From HGM04593 sp045644465 (GTDB taxonomy: Bacteria > Bacteroidota > Bacteroidia > Bacteroidales > Bacteroidaceae), in contig JAZRGV010000050.1 in NCBI GenBank assembly GCA_045644465.1, forward strand, positions 1 through 56,039: a DNA stretch of 56,039 nucleotides. The letters run 5' to 3'. Positions 1 to 9,025 of this stretch are shown in pieces. The notes below the pieces were generated by a model that was not told where the DNA came from, searched no databases, and saw only the letters and a list, made by a program, of their open reading frames with translations. The stretch's first letter is position 1. Each line of letters begins with the position of its first letter. Both the position numbers and the translations under genes were made by a program.

Positions 1-18
1 AGTTGACCCGGCACACAT

Positions 19-92
19 TGTCATACTGAGCAAAGCGAAGTATCTATTCACTGCGTTATTATAAGATCCTTCACATACGTTCAGGATGACAA
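19..92. repeat. REP-like imperfect inverted repeat
   Basis: The left arm (19-44) reads TGTCATACTGAGCAAAGCGA onward and the right arm (64-92) ends in CAGGATGACAA; the two are imperfectly complementary around a short centre. This TGTCATnCTGAGC...AGGATGACA form is a widespread intergenic palindrome in bacterial genomes. It lies outside any gene, upstream of the tRNA-derived repeats. No function can be read from it. Confidence 0.6.
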
Positions 93-147
93 ATCCACTG
101 GAGATATTCTATTTTGGGTCAACATCTATATTATCCCCAAAAAAATT

Positions 148-226
148 GTGAACCCGGGTGGAATTGGCGAAGCCCATCCCACAAAACTCTCGTGAACCCG
201 GGTGGAATTGGCGAAGCCCATCCCAC
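148..226 (-). repeat. Two identical 35-bp direct repeats resembling the 3' end of the adjacent tRNA-Arg
   Basis: Copies lie at 148-182 and 192-226, identical over 35 bp and 9 bp apart. Read on the minus strand each ends in CCCGGGTTCAC, almost the same as the acceptor/T-arm end of the intact tRNA-Arg at 291-364. The second copy and the tRNA also share the flanking CTCTC. In the copies the T-loop region is replaced by a longer insert (ATGGGCTTCGCCAATT), so they are not functional tRNA ends. They could be decayed integration sites or a mobile repeat that mimics the tRNA end. Confidence 0.65.
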
Positions 227-241
227 CGTTCCCTCGGATAT

Positions 242-279
242 GCAGAAAAGCAAGAGTGCATGCACTCTTGCTTTTCTGC
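242..279 (-). terminator. Palindromic terminator downstream of tRNA-Arg
   Basis: A perfect 38-bp palindrome (left half GCAGAAAAGCAAGAGTGCA) begins 11 bp beyond the 3' end of tRNA-Arg on the minus strand. It can fold into a stem of about 17 bp. Intrinsic terminators in this window are often long near-perfect palindromes with A/T at the base, and this one fits that style, although a clear T run after it is lacking. Confidence 0.6.
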
Positions 280-290
280 TATATCTCTCG

Positions 291-364
291 TGAACCCGGT
301 GGGATTCAAACCCACGACCTTCAGAACCGGAATCTAATGCTCTATTCAGCTAAGCTACGGGTCC
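291..364 (-). tRNA. tRNA-Arg (anticodon CCG)
   Basis: Read on the minus strand, the 7-bp acceptor stem pairs GGACCCG with CGGGTTC. The D-arm, the anticodon stem TTAGA/TCTGA with loop TTCCGGT (anticodon CCG, reading CGG codons) and the T-arm GTGGG/CCCAC with loop TTTGAAT are all intact. The discriminator base is A. The CCA end is not encoded. A TATCTTCG box (375-382, minus) upstream is a likely -7 element. Confidence 0.95.
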
Positions 365-489
365 GTTTGCGACGCGAAGATATACAAAATCGGCAACATT
401 ACATTGATGTTTTACCAAAAATGAAATAAAATTCAAAAAGAACTGCATTTTTAAAGCGTAAGTAATGAAACATTTTGACATAAAATTGC

Positions 490-497
490 TATCTTCG
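490..497 (+). promoter_or_regulatory. Probable -7 box of asnA
   Basis: TATCTTCG is a one-base variant of the Bacteroidota TAnnTTTG element. It lies 55 bp before the asnA start. No well-spaced TTTG -33 box was found, so the call rests on the -7 box alone. Confidence 0.4.
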
Positions 498-552
498 CAA
501 ATTGTTATAAGAGAAAATAGATTTCAAAGAAAGATATTGTACAAACAAAAAA

Positions 553-1590
553 ATGAAACTATACAAGCTACCTACAGAATACAAGCCTCTGCTCGACCTC
601 AAGCAGACTGAGTTGGCCATAAAACAGATAAAAGAGACATTCCAGCTGAATCTGTCGGCATCACTCCGCTTGCGACGTGTAACCGCTCCTCTATTCGTAC
701 TACAAGGCACAGGTCTCAACGACGACCTTAACGGATACGAAAACGCGGTAAGCTTCCCAATACAGGACATGAACGGAGCAGTGGCAGAGGTTGTACACTC
801 GTTGGCAAAATGGAAACGTGTAACACTTGCCGAATACAGCATTGCACATGGTTATGGCATATACACCGACATGAATGCCATACGTGCACACGAGGAATTG
901 GACAACTTGCACTCACTATATGTTGACCAATGGGACTGGGAACGCGTAATAAGCCCTGAAGAACGCACTGCAGAATTCCTGCGCAGTATTGTAAAGGATA
1001 TATATTCGGCAATATTGCACACCGAATTCACACTAAGCGAATGTTACCCGCAACTGAAACCTTCGTTACCACAGAAGATTGAATTCATACACAGTGAGGA
1101 GCTACGCCGTCTATACCCCGACATGACTCCCAAAGAGCGCGAAGAGACTATCACCAAGAAATATGGCGCTGTGTTCATCATTGGTATTGGTGGAGAGCTT
1201 GGCGACGGAAAGCCTCACGATAACCGTGCACCCGACTACGACGACTACACCACTCCAAACGAGGACGGTTTCTATGGCCTCAACGGCGACCTTATGATAT
1301 GGAGCGATGTATTGGGCAAAGCAATGGAGCTTTCATCAATGGGAATACGCGTTGACCGCAAGGCATTACTACATCAATTGGAGACAACAGGCAAAGAGGA
1401 GCGCAAGCAATTGTATTTCCACAAGAGATTGCTCGAAGGCAGCTTGCCATTGAGCATTGGTGGCGGTATTGGTCAGTCGCGCCTTTGTATGCTACTGCTT
1501 AAGAAAGCGCATATTGGCGAGATACAGTCGAGCATATGGCCCGAAGAAATGAGGGAAAAATGCAAGGCAATGAACATCCCTTTGATTTGA
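553..1590 (+). CDS. asnA: Aspartate--ammonia ligase (asparagine synthetase A)
   Basis: This enzyme makes L-asparagine from L-aspartate, ammonia and ATP (giving AMP and pyrophosphate) in the cytoplasm. The 345-residue length is normal for AsnA, which has a class II aminoacyl-tRNA synthetase-like fold. Conserved stretches are visible around residues 212-235 (GDGKPHDNRAPDYDD) and the ATP-binding GGGIGQSR near residue 302. The ATG at 553 follows an A-rich leader and no Shine-Dalgarno is apparent. proS follows 57 bp later on the same strand but has its own -7 box, so the two may or may not be co-transcribed. The opposing enzyme, asparaginase AnsA, is encoded at the other end of the window. Confidence 0.97.
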   Translation: MKLYKLPTEYKPLLDLKQTELAIKQIKETFQLNLSASLRLRRVTAPLFVLQGTGLNDDLNGYENAVSFPIQDMNGAVAEVVHSLAKWKRVTLAEYSIAHGYGIYTDMNAIRAHEELDNLHSLYVDQWDWERVISPEERTAEFLRSIVKDIYSAILHTEFTLSECYPQLKPSLPQKIEFIHSEELRRLYPDMTPKEREETITKKYGAVFIIGIGGELGDGKPHDNRAPDYDDYTTPNEDGFYGLNGDLMIWSDVLGKAMELSSMGIRVDRKALLHQLETTGKEERKQLYFHKRLLEGSLPLSIGGGIGQSRLCMLLLKKAHIGEIQSSIWPEEMREKCKAMNIPLI

Positions 1591-1598
1591 TTTTTTAC

Positions 1599-1606
1599 TA
1601 CCTTTG
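1599..1606 (+). promoter_or_regulatory. Probable -7 box of proS
   Basis: TACCTTTG is an exact TAnnTTTG match 41 bp before the proS ATG. A TTTG occurs at 1581-1584 but only 14 bp upstream, shorter than the usual 19-20, so the -33 assignment is uncertain. Confidence 0.5.
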
Positions 1607-1647
1607 CAAAAGAAAGACATTCAACAGATTAATAAATTACAACAGAT

Positions 1648-3126
1648 ATGGCAGAACTAAAAGAGTTAACCAAACGTAGCGAGAGCTACTCACAGTGGTA
1701 CAACGACCTTGTACTGAAAGCAGACCTTGCAGAGCAGTCACCCGTAAGAGGATGTATGGTAATAAAACCTTACGGATATGCTATTTGGGAGAAGATGCAA
1801 CGTGTACTTGATGACATGTTCAAGGCAACAGGACACGTAAACGCATACTTCCCGTTGCTTATTCCAAAGTCTTTCCTCAGCCGTGAGGCAGAACACGTAG
1901 AGGGCTTTGCAAAAGAGTGCGCCGTTGTTACCCACTACCGCCTGAAGAACGCAGCCGACGGCAGCGGCGTTGTTGTTGACCCGGCAGCCAAGCTCGAGGA
2001 AGAGATGATTATCCGCCCAACATCGGAGACTATCATATGGAGCACATACAAGAACTGGATTCAGTCGTACCGCGACCTTCCAATCATGGTTAACCAATGG
2101 GCTAACGTAATGCGTTGGGAGATGCGTACACGCCTATTCCTGCGCACTGCAGAGTTCTTGTGGCAAGAGGGCCACACAGCACACGCCACACGCGAAGAGG
2201 CTGAGAAAGAGGCACAGACAATGTTGCACGTATATAACGACTTCGCAAACAACTACATGGCACTACCTGTAGTGATGGGCGTAAAATCTGCTAATGAGAG
2301 ATTTGCAGGTGCGCTCGACACATACACCATAGAGGGCATGATGCAGGACGGCAAGGCTTTGCAGTGCGGTACATCACACTTCCTTGGACAGAACTTTGCA
2401 AAAGCGTTCAACGTGCAGTTCGTTGACAAGAACAACAACCTTGAATATGTATGGGCTACATCATGGGGCGTATCGACACGTCTTATGGGCGCACTCATCA
2501 TGACTCACTCCGATGACAACGGCCTTGTACTACCTCCTGCACTTGCACCAATACAGGTTGTGATTGTTCCTATCTACAAGAACGAGGAGCAGCTCAACAT
2601 CATCAAGTCAAAGACCGATCCAATCATTGCTGAGTTGAAGAAGCTGGGCATCAGTGTCAAGTTTGACGATGCCGACAACCGTCGTCCGGGATTCAAGTTC
2701 GCTGAATATGAGCTTAAGGGTGTTCCTGTGCGCCTTGTACTTGGTGCACGCGACATCGAGAACGGCACCATCGAGGTTATGCGCCGCGACACATTGGAGA
2801 AGGAGACACGCCAGATAGACGGCATTGTAGAATATGTAAAAGAGTTGCTCGACAACATACAGAAGAACCTTCACAGCAAGGCCCTTGCAATGCGCGAGGC
2901 ATGCACACGCAGTGTTGACACATACGAGGAGTTCAAGAGCGAGATTGAGAAGGGTGGCTTCATCCTTGCACATTGGGACGGAACACCCGAGACAGAGGAA
3001 CTCATCAAGAACGAGACAAAAGCGACAATACGTTGTATTCCTATCGGTTGGGACGAGACACCCGGCACATGTATGGTTACAGGCAAGCCTTCGGCACGCC
3101 GCGTACTGTTCGCAAGAGCATATTAA
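1648..3126 (+). CDS. proS: Proline--tRNA ligase, short archaeal/eukaryotic-type (ProS type 3)
   Basis: This class II aminoacyl-tRNA synthetase charges tRNA-Pro with proline. At 492 residues it is the short form without the roughly 180-residue editing insertion of the E. coli-type enzyme. Visible landmarks are RPTSETIIW near residue 123, the motif 2 region VMRWEMRTRLFLRTAEF near 152, QCGTSH near 238 and the motif 3 region SWGVSTRLMGALIM near 272. The protein ends in a C-terminal tyrosine (ARAY), typical of this subtype. This form is the usual one in Bacteroidota. A strong hairpin follows the stop, before ung. Confidence 0.97.
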   Translation: MAELKELTKRSESYSQWYNDLVLKADLAEQSPVRGCMVIKPYGYAIWEKMQRVLDDMFKATGHVNAYFPLLIPKSFLSREAEHVEGFAKECAVVTHYRLKNAADGSGVVVDPAAKLEEEMIIRPTSETIIWSTYKNWIQSYRDLPIMVNQWANVMRWEMRTRLFLRTAEFLWQEGHTAHATREEAEKEAQTMLHVYNDFANNYMALPVVMGVKSANERFAGALDTYTIEGMMQDGKALQCGTSHFLGQNFAKAFNVQFVDKNNNLEYVWATSWGVSTRLMGALIMTHSDDNGLVLPPALAPIQVVIVPIYKNEEQLNIIKSKTDPIIAELKKLGISVKFDDADNRRPGFKFAEYELKGVPVRLVLGARDIENGTIEVMRRDTLEKETRQIDGIVEYVKELLDNIQKNLHSKALAMREACTRSVDTYEEFKSEIEKGGFILAHWDGTPETEELIKNETKATIRCIPIGWDETPGTCMVTGKPSARRVLFARAY

Positions 3127-3133
3127 TAAATTG

Positions 3134-3166
3134 CAAGTAGGCGACTTCGTGGTCGCCTACTTGTTT
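3134..3166 (+). terminator. Hairpin between proS and ung
   Basis: A 12-bp perfect stem (CAAGTAGGCGAC, 3134-3145, with 3152-3163) closes a TTCGTG loop and is followed by TTTA. It lies 8 bp after the proS stop and ends 14 bp before the ung start. It can act as a full or partial terminator and would reduce read-through into ung. Confidence 0.7.
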
Positions 3167-3179
3167 AATATTTACAGAG

Positions 3180-3845
3180 ATGGAAGTAAAGATAGAGCAA
3201 AGCTGGAAAGAGATACTTAAAGAGGAATTTGAAAAGGATTATTTCAAACGACTGACAACCTTTGTACGCGATGAGTACCAGGGGGCCACTCCCATATACC
3301 CTCCGGCAAAGCTTATCTTCAACGCTTTCGACCACTGTCCTTTCGACAAGGTAAAAGTTGTGATACTTGGACAGGACCCTTACCATGGCGCAGGACAAGC
3401 CAACGGCCTCTGCTTCTCGGTAAACAAAGGAATACCGTTCCCTCCATCGTTGCTGAACATATTCAAGGAGATTGCCAACGACACAGGCAGCCCCATACCG
3501 CAGGACGGCGACCTCACACGCTGGAGCGACCAGGGTGTGCTGTTACTCAACGCCACACTAACCGTACGCGCATCGCAGGCAGGCTCGCACCAGAAACGCG
3601 GATGGGAGGAGTTTACCGATGCTGCTATACGAGAGCTTGCATCGCGCAGAGAGAACCTCGTATTTATTCTATGGGGAAGCTATGCACAAAAGAAGGGTGC
3701 ATTCATTGACACGCAAAAACACCTTGTACTGAAATCGCCACATCCATCGCCACTATCGGCATATCAGGGATTCTTCGGCAACCACCATTTCACGTTAGCC
3801 AACGATTACCTTGCACAACACGGCAAAGAGAAGATTGCCTGGTGA
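3180..3845 (+). CDS. ung: Uracil-DNA glycosylase
   Basis: This enzyme removes uracil from DNA to start base excision repair. At 221 residues it has the normal family-1 length. The catalytic water-activating motif GQDPYHGAGQANGLCFS is near residues 63-79 and the DNA-intercalating loop HPSPLSAY near 187-194. The stop lies only 4 bp from the stop of the convergent LptD-like gene, with no room for a terminator between them, so convergent transcripts must overlap. Confidence 0.97.
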   Translation: MEVKIEQSWKEILKEEFEKDYFKRLTTFVRDEYQGATPIYPPAKLIFNAFDHCPFDKVKVVILGQDPYHGAGQANGLCFSVNKGIPFPPSLLNIFKEIANDTGSPIPQDGDLTRWSDQGVLLLNATLTVRASQAGSHQKRGWEEFTDAAIRELASRRENLVFILWGSYAQKKGAFIDTQKHLVLKSPHPSPLSAYQGFFGNHHFTLANDYLAQHGKEKIAW

Positions 3846-3849
3846 GAAT

Positions 3850-6573
3850 TTAATCGTTATACCACTGCACATTAGAACTTCGGTCGCTACGTTTCTCAAC
3901 CTTCAGGAAGTCGGCCAGCATCGCCGATGTTGCTCTGAAACAGAAGTTGAACGAAGTATATGGAGCCAGAACAATGCCGCACGACATCTCGAAACAGTGC
4001 AAATCGCGCGAGATATTCATCGTTGTGGTAGTGAGCTGCTTATACTCAAAATTATATCCCGAAGTAAAGTTTATACGCCAGTTATCGGAGATACCTATGT
4101 TACCCGACACATTGAGATTCTGGGTAAACTTGTATGGATATCTCATGTTCCTGATATTTATCTGTGCCGACCTATCCTCGGCCATATTTATACCATAAGA
4201 GAAAGTAAGGCTCCAAGGTAATTTAAACGGCATATAACCATCCTCGTCAATCTCGGCACTCTTCTGCTTCTTTGTCTTAGAACTCTTGAATGATGTTACC
4301 TGTGGCTTCTCTTCAACCTTATTCTCGCTCTCGCCATCTTCTTCGGACTCTTCATCATTGGAGGTAAACTTTGCGAAGAATGCCTTTATCTTGTCGAGCG
4401 TTCTGTTGTTGAATGTATATGAGAGGTTCTGGCTCATACCCTGAAAACGGCCGAAACGGCCATAGGACCACTCGGTGCGTTCACCCACTACCACTTGGCC
4501 GCGTTCGTTGAACTCATAGGCATATGTAGCCCATGTCGCATTGAAACTGAATGTGTAGCTCTTGGTAAGTTTCAACCTAAGGCGGGTTGACAGGTTACTC
4601 CACGGACGTACCTTTGCCGCAAGATTGTATGACAATGACGCTCCAAGCTCATCGATGAGACTGACCTTCTTGAGCGAGTCGTCTTTTGTTCGCCATTTCA
4701 TCTCAAGATTGTTACTCATGCTGAAAGAGATACTTCCCGTCTCGCCTTTGGATGGTATTCCATATATGCTGTTCTGATAGGGAGAATACTCTACCGTACG
4801 TGCCTCGCCATATTCATCGGTATAGACATAAGTGTCGTAATATCCATAGCGTTCGTGTCCGAAGTCGGGAGCGTATGTCAACGACACCGATGGTTTAAAG
4901 ACGTGACGCACAGTATGTATGCGGCTGTTCTTGATAAAACTTGCCGGCTTGTAAAAACCGTAGAGAGTGGTATTTGCCGACAACGCAACATTGTAGTTAT
5001 ATACACGATGAAAACCATGTATAGTATCGCTTACCACCTTGTTGGTTACTTCGTTCCAATCCTGGTTTATCTTTTTGAAATACCAGCGTTCGGTGTAGCT
5101 GAAGCTTGGAGTAAGGTTTATGAAATTGAAGAGTTGGAATGTGGCATTGATGGGGATGCTGTGCTTTATACCGTTGCGCCAGTCATCAATAAAGTTCGAT
5201 TTAAAAAGACGGTCCTCTTTGGTGCTGATGCTATTGCTCATCTGACCACTATACGAGAGCGAGATTTTCTCGTACCAGCGCTCGTCACCGGCACGTTTCT
5301 TGCGCTTGAACGGATACTTCTTTGCCAACGACACGTTAAGTGTAGGCAATGTCAAGGAGAGACTCGAGTCCTGCACGTTCTGCGACACGTTCATCGTTGC
5401 CGACAACGACAAACCTATCTCGGGGAAGTTGTGGGAGAAGTTTATACTTGATGTTCTTACGCTCTGCGAGTTTAGTGCCGGATTATACAAACTGTTCAGA
5501 TTGGCACGTTCATAATCGGATGTGGCAAAATTGACGCTCGCCGAGAAGTTTGTATTAGGCATAGCCTTTGCATCCTGACGATGACTCCACTGCACACGAA
5601 AGTTTTTTCCAACAGCATAATCGGGCAGGCCTTTCTCGCCATTTTTCGTAACGAGGTAGCTGAGGCTGACATTTCCCGAATATTTATATCGCTTGGCATA
5701 GGTAGATGCGGCATTCACTCCCCACGAACCTTTGGTAAAGATTTCACCTGTAAGGCGCAAGTCGAATTTGTCACTTATAGCAAAGTAATATCCACCATCG
5801 CGCAAGTAAAAGCCTCGTTCGGTTTCGTCACCATATGTAGGCATAATGAAACCCGATGAATAGTTCTCGGTAAAAGGAAAATATCCGAAAGGCAAAGCCA
5901 GAGGCAGTGGAACATCTGCAACCACAAGATACAAAGGACCTGAAACAACGTCTTTCTTGGGGCGCACCTTGGCGCGAGTGAGCCTGATGTAAAAGTGAGG
6001 ATGTTCGGCATCACATGTGGTGTACATTCCGTCTTGTGAATAGAACACATCGGAAGAGTCTTTCTTGGCCTTTCCTCCCATAAGGTAGCCATCGCCCTGT
6101 TGGGTATAAACGTTGTTGATAACTCCCTTTTTGGATTTGAAGTTATAACTCATTCGGTCCGACTCGTAAGGTGTTCCGCCATCCTTGAAGATAGGCAGTC
6201 CGGAGATATATCCTGTTGAATCGGCACGTCCCATAGCATGCACTATACTGCTGTCCATGTTCATGGATATTATGTTTGCAGTAAGTTCTATATTGCCATA
6301 GTTTACCTTGCCTCGGCCATAAAGGTATGCATTGCCACCACGCGCCCACACCATAGAGTCGGTGCACTCGTAATAGACCGGAGCATCGATAGCATCTTTC
6401 TTTTGAGGCTTAACACTATCGGTTGCAAGGGTATCGGAGCGCAATGAATCCTGCAGGAAAGAGATTTCGCTTGAATACGACAAAGGGAACGACACAGCAT
6501 TGGCAGGAACCGCAAACGCGATAATCGCCAATAGAAATGCCAGTAAAACAACCTTTATCGATGTGTTATTCAT
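3850..6573 (-). CDS. LptD/OstA-like outer-membrane LPS assembly protein
   Basis: In Gram-negative bacteria LptD is the outer-membrane barrel that inserts lipopolysaccharide into the outer leaflet. This 907-residue protein has a signal peptide (residues about 1-27, hydrophobic core then VPANA). An OstA/LptA-like beta-jellyroll region follows, roughly residues 65-200, with repeated short strands such as GRGKVNYGNIELTANIISMN. A long beta-barrel rich in alternating aromatic residues extends to the C-terminus. Residues about 755-800 form an acidic/lysine-rich low-complexity loop (ESEEDGESENKVEEKPQ). The family call is by architecture and resemblance to the large LptD-like proteins of Bacteroidota. 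Proof of function would need the partner LptE, which is not in the window. Confidence 0.85.
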   Translation of the reverse strand: MNNTSIKVVLLAFLLAIIAFAVPANAVSFPLSYSSEISFLQDSLRSDTLATDSVKPQKKDAIDAPVYYECTDSMVWARGGNAYLYGRGKVNYGNIELTANIISMNMDSSIVHAMGRADSTGYISGLPIFKDGGTPYESDRMSYNFKSKKGVINNVYTQQGDGYLMGGKAKKDSSDVFYSQDGMYTTCDAEHPHFYIRLTRAKVRPKKDVVSGPLYLVVADVPLPLALPFGYFPFTENYSSGFIMPTYGDETERGFYLRDGGYYFAISDKFDLRLTGEIFTKGSWGVNAASTYAKRYKYSGNVSLSYLVTKNGEKGLPDYAVGKNFRVQWSHRQDAKAMPNTNFSASVNFATSDYERANLNSLYNPALNSQSVRTSSINFSHNFPEIGLSLSATMNVSQNVQDSSLSLTLPTLNVSLAKKYPFKRKKRAGDERWYEKISLSYSGQMSNSISTKEDRLFKSNFIDDWRNGIKHSIPINATFQLFNFINLTPSFSYTERWYFKKINQDWNEVTNKVVSDTIHGFHRVYNYNVALSANTTLYGFYKPASFIKNSRIHTVRHVFKPSVSLTYAPDFGHERYGYYDTYVYTDEYGEARTVEYSPYQNSIYGIPSKGETGSISFSMSNNLEMKWRTKDDSLKKVSLIDELGASLSYNLAAKVRPWSNLSTRLRLKLTKSYTFSFNATWATYAYEFNERGQVVVGERTEWSYGRFGRFQGMSQNLSYTFNNRTLDKIKAFFAKFTSNDEESEEDGESENKVEEKPQVTSFKSSKTKKQKSAEIDEDGYMPFKLPWSLTFSYGINMAEDRSAQINIRNMRYPYKFTQNLNVSGNIGISDNWRINFTSGYNFEYKQLTTTTMNISRDLHCFEMSCGIVLAPYTSFNFCFRATSAMLADFLKVEKRSDRSSNVQWYND

Positions 6574-6595
6574 TTACACTTACCCATATAGAGAG

Positions 6596-6611
6596 CAAAA
6601 ATACAAAAATA
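6596..6611 (-). promoter_or_regulatory. Tandem -7 boxes upstream of the LptD-like gene
   Basis: On the minus strand two exact TAnnTTTG elements (TATTTTTG at 6596-6603 and at 6604-6611) lie 23-38 bp before the start at 6573. Either could serve as the -7 element. No clear -33 TTTG was found at the usual distance. Confidence 0.5.
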
Positions 6612-6681
6612 AAAGAAGTATTTGGGGATTTTAAGATAAAAAAGCACTTATAAAGTGCTATATTGGAAAACACACAAAAAA

Positions 6682-7221
6682 TTACATGAACAAGGTTGCC
6701 CATTGCTGCACTTTCCGAGCCGACTCATCCGAGATCTTTTGCATACTCTCGACCACCTGTTCCAATGTTCGTGGAGTATGCAGATATTTAGTTTTCGAAA
6801 AGAATTTATCGGCAAAGCAAATGAGTTGTTCTTCAAGAGTTTCAGGCAATAAATCCATAGCCGGAATATCCCAACCGTTTGCTTTTATCTGATCCTTGCG
6901 TAACCCTGTACCGGTGTGACGTTCGCACACTCTTGCATGACGTTCATATCCCAAAGAACGTAATATCTCGGCACCAAGATATCCATGACACAGGTATTGC
7001 GCCTTGCCAAAGCAATGTATGCGCGGAGCATCTGTCAAGAAAATTCCCAAATCGTGCAACATCGCAGCCTCCTCGATAAATTGCAAATCCATATTAAGTT
7101 CGGGATGCTTTCGCGCCATACACAAAGCCATATCTGTTACAGCTTGGGCATGTATCATAAAAATCTCCTTTAATTCGTTGTCCAAAGGATAGTATTTATC
7201 AATTATCTCAAATACATTCAT
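6682..7221 (-). CDS. HD-domain protein (predicted metal-dependent phosphohydrolase)
   Basis: The 179-residue protein has the HD superfamily signature. A first histidine lies in MIHAQAV (about residue 24), the HD pair in AMLHDLGIF (about residues 55-58), and further histidines in CFGKAQYLCHGYLG and CERHTGTG (residues about 70-105). HD proteins hydrolyse phosphate esters of nucleotides or related substrates, but the substrate here cannot be told from sequence. The gene is alone on its strand, 108 bp from the LptD-like start. A TATCTTCG box (around 7270-7278, minus) lies upstream and is a plausible -7 element. Confidence 0.8.
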   Translation of the reverse strand: MNVFEIIDKYYPLDNELKEIFMIHAQAVTDMALCMARKHPELNMDLQFIEEAAMLHDLGIFLTDAPRIHCFGKAQYLCHGYLGAEILRSLGYERHARVCERHTGTGLRKDQIKANGWDIPAMDLLPETLEEQLICFADKFFSKTKYLHTPRTLEQVVESMQKISDESARKVQQWATLFM

Positions 7222-7366
7222 TGTAATATTTTTTTACCTACACATAAACAACTTCGAGTATATTCAATGCGAAGATAATAAAAGAATAGACAATTACAAA
7301 ACCGCTACAAGAAGGCTCATTATGAAATAATAACATACTAAATCTTTATTTTATTAATCTTTTGCT

Positions 7367-7374
7367 TATTTTTG
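7367..7374 (+). promoter_or_regulatory. -7 box of the polyphosphate polymerase cluster
   Basis: TATTTTTG is an exact TAnnTTTG match, ending 20 bp before the ATG at 7395. It would drive the five-gene cluster 7395-11997. The -33 region is T-rich but has no exact TTTG. Confidence 0.55.
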
Positions 7375-7394
7375 CATAAATAGATATTTTGTTA

Positions 7395-8162
7395 ATGGAC
7401 AGCAACATTACAGACAAAGCGCAACTGTTACCACCGATAACTCTGCAAGAGATGTCGGGCATCAAGCTCATGAACCGCACTGATACAAAATTTGTAGCAA
7501 CGGCGGAACAGTTGCATGCGTTCCTTCTTGCTGTACGTGGCAAATACTATATTCAGGACATTAACGGCAAGCGCATTGCAAGTTACCATACGACCTATTT
7601 CGACACTGACGACTATCAAATGTACAATATGCACCATTGCGGTAGAACTGTAAGGGAGAAAATCAGAGTCAGGACATATCTCGACAGCAACGACACTTTC
7701 TTTGAGATAAAGAACAAGAACAACCATGGCCGAACAAAAAAGAAGCGAATATCCATACAAGGACACGAAACTGTTATGGAAGAGCTTGAGAATGTTGTTC
7801 CATTTATGGCAAAGCACGCCTGGTACGAGATAGAAGAGGTAACCCCCGTAATTGAAAACTGGTTTAACCGTATAACGCTGGTAAACTATGGCAAGACAGA
7901 AAGGCTAACCATTGACTTTAACCTAAAGTTCCATCATTTCAAAAGCGACAAGCGCGATAAGCTTGAGAGAGTTGCTATAATAGAACTGAAACGCGATGGC
8001 AATGTTCCATCACCGGCTCTTGACATACTTAGGGAGTTACGCATCAAACGTTCAGGATTCAGCAAATACTGCATAGGCAGTGCCTTGACAAACAGACTGC
8101 TTAAACGCAACAACTTTAAAGAGCGTCTGATAATGATATCAAAAATAGAGAATAAACAATAA
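7395..8162 (+). CDS. VTC-domain polyphosphate polymerase-like protein
   Basis: The 255-residue protein has the VTC (CYTH/triphosphate-tunnel-like) domain. Eukaryotic VTC4 polymerises inorganic polyphosphate from ATP inside a tunnel lined with basic residues. Matching elements are RTDTKF (28-33), YFDTDDYQMY (68-77), KIRVRTY (89-95) and FFEIKNKN (102-109), followed by a basic stretch GRTKKKR. The open frame extends to an upstream TTG, but the ATG at 7395 is preferred because it sits 20 bp after a -7 box. The DUF4956 gene starts 11 bp after the stop, and VTC-domain and DUF4956 genes are recurrent neighbours in bacteria. Activity is inferred from the family; no bacterial cofactor is visible. Confidence 0.88.
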   Translation: MDSNITDKAQLLPPITLQEMSGIKLMNRTDTKFVATAEQLHAFLLAVRGKYYIQDINGKRIASYHTTYFDTDDYQMYNMHHCGRTVREKIRVRTYLDSNDTFFEIKNKNNHGRTKKKRISIQGHETVMEELENVVPFMAKHAWYEIEEVTPVIENWFNRITLVNYGKTERLTIDFNLKFHHFKSDKRDKLERVAIIELKRDGNVPSPALDILRELRIKRSGFSKYCIGSALTNRLLKRNNFKERLIMISKIENKQ

Positions 8163-8173
8163 ACACAAACCAT

Positions 8174-9025
8174 ATGAGAAGTACAATCACACTACTACTG
8201 TTCTGTTTGAGTTTTGGATTCTGTATCCAAACAAACGCACAGGCATTTCCCGTAACAGCCGGAGCCGAAGATTTCATTATCTCGGAGGTAATGGACAACA
8301 GTTTCGACTTTGACGACGACAAGGACAAGAATGAAAAGATGTCTATTGGCATTAAAGAGAAAAGAGTCAGCGACAACAAGTTTATAGACACTGCACACGT
8401 AAGAAGCCTGCTCATTGCATTCCTGATAAATATCATATCTATAATGATTGTGGTGCGTGGCCTCTATTATCCTAAATGTAAACGCGGTGAGTTCTTCTTC
8501 ACCTACGTTCTGATTGCCATAAGTACCTTTATGCTCATATACGTGCTGGGCGACGTAAAACTAAAAGCCGGCATTGCATTAGGACTTTTTGCCATATTCA
8601 GTATCATACGCTACCGCACCGAACAGGTTGCAATACGCGAAATGACATATCTTTTCATCATCATTGCCATAAGCGCAATAAACGGACTCACTGTAAGCGA
8701 ATTGAGCTACGGCGAGGTACTTATAATAAACACCCTTTTCATTGCATCAATTTGGTTGTGCGAAAGCAAGTTGCTCATAAGCCACTACTCGTACAAGGTT
8801 ATAAAATATGACAACATAAACCTTATAACAGAAGACAAGAGAGAGGAACTGATTGCTGACCTTGAAAAGCGTACGGGACTGAAGATTGAGAAGGTTGAAG
8901 TGGGAAGTATCGACTTCCTGAAAGATGCGGTTATAGTAAAGATGTACTACCGCAGCAAAGAAGCCAATAATTCGGTTGACACCACACTAAAAGCTCCAGT
9001 AGATGAATACAAACTTAAAGATTAA
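8174..9025 (+). CDS. DUF4956 membrane protein
   Basis: This is an integral membrane protein of unknown function, 283 residues. It begins with a signal-like segment (residues 1-24, ending TNAQA). A charged acidic stretch, DDDKDKNEKM, comes next (about residues 48-57). Three or four membrane segments follow between residues about 75 and 195, including LLIAFLINIISIMIVV and the conserved loop FSIIRYRTEQVAIREMTYL. A cytosolic-looking C-terminal domain (about 200-283) closes the protein. DUF4956 proteins often sit beside VTC-domain polymerases, as here, and are presumed partners in the membrane. The end overlaps the next start by 23 bp, pointing to translational coupling. Confidence 0.88.
   Translation: MRSTITLLLFCLSFGFCIQTNAQAFPVTAGAEDFIISEVMDNSFDFDDDKDKNEKMSIGIKEKRVSDNKFIDTAHVRSLLIAFLINIISIMIVVRGLYYPKCKRGEFFFTYVLIAISTFMLIYVLGDVKLKAGIALGLFAIFSIIRYRTEQVAIREMTYLFIIIAISAINGLTVSELSYGEVLIINTLFIASIWLCESKLLISHYSYKVIKYDNINLITEDKREELIADLEKRTGLKIEKVEVGSIDFLKDAVIVKMYYRSKEANNSVDTTLKAPVDEYKLKD

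Noticed and set aside
148..226. Additional tRNA genes in the leftmost repeats
   Set aside because: Only the 3' part is similar and the T-loop region is disrupted. No anticodon arm or D-arm precedes them.
4855..5451. Plus-strand reading frame of 198 codons opposite the LptD-like gene
   Set aside because: It is antisense to a convincing long gene with a signal peptide, has no promoter or start context, and resembles no family.
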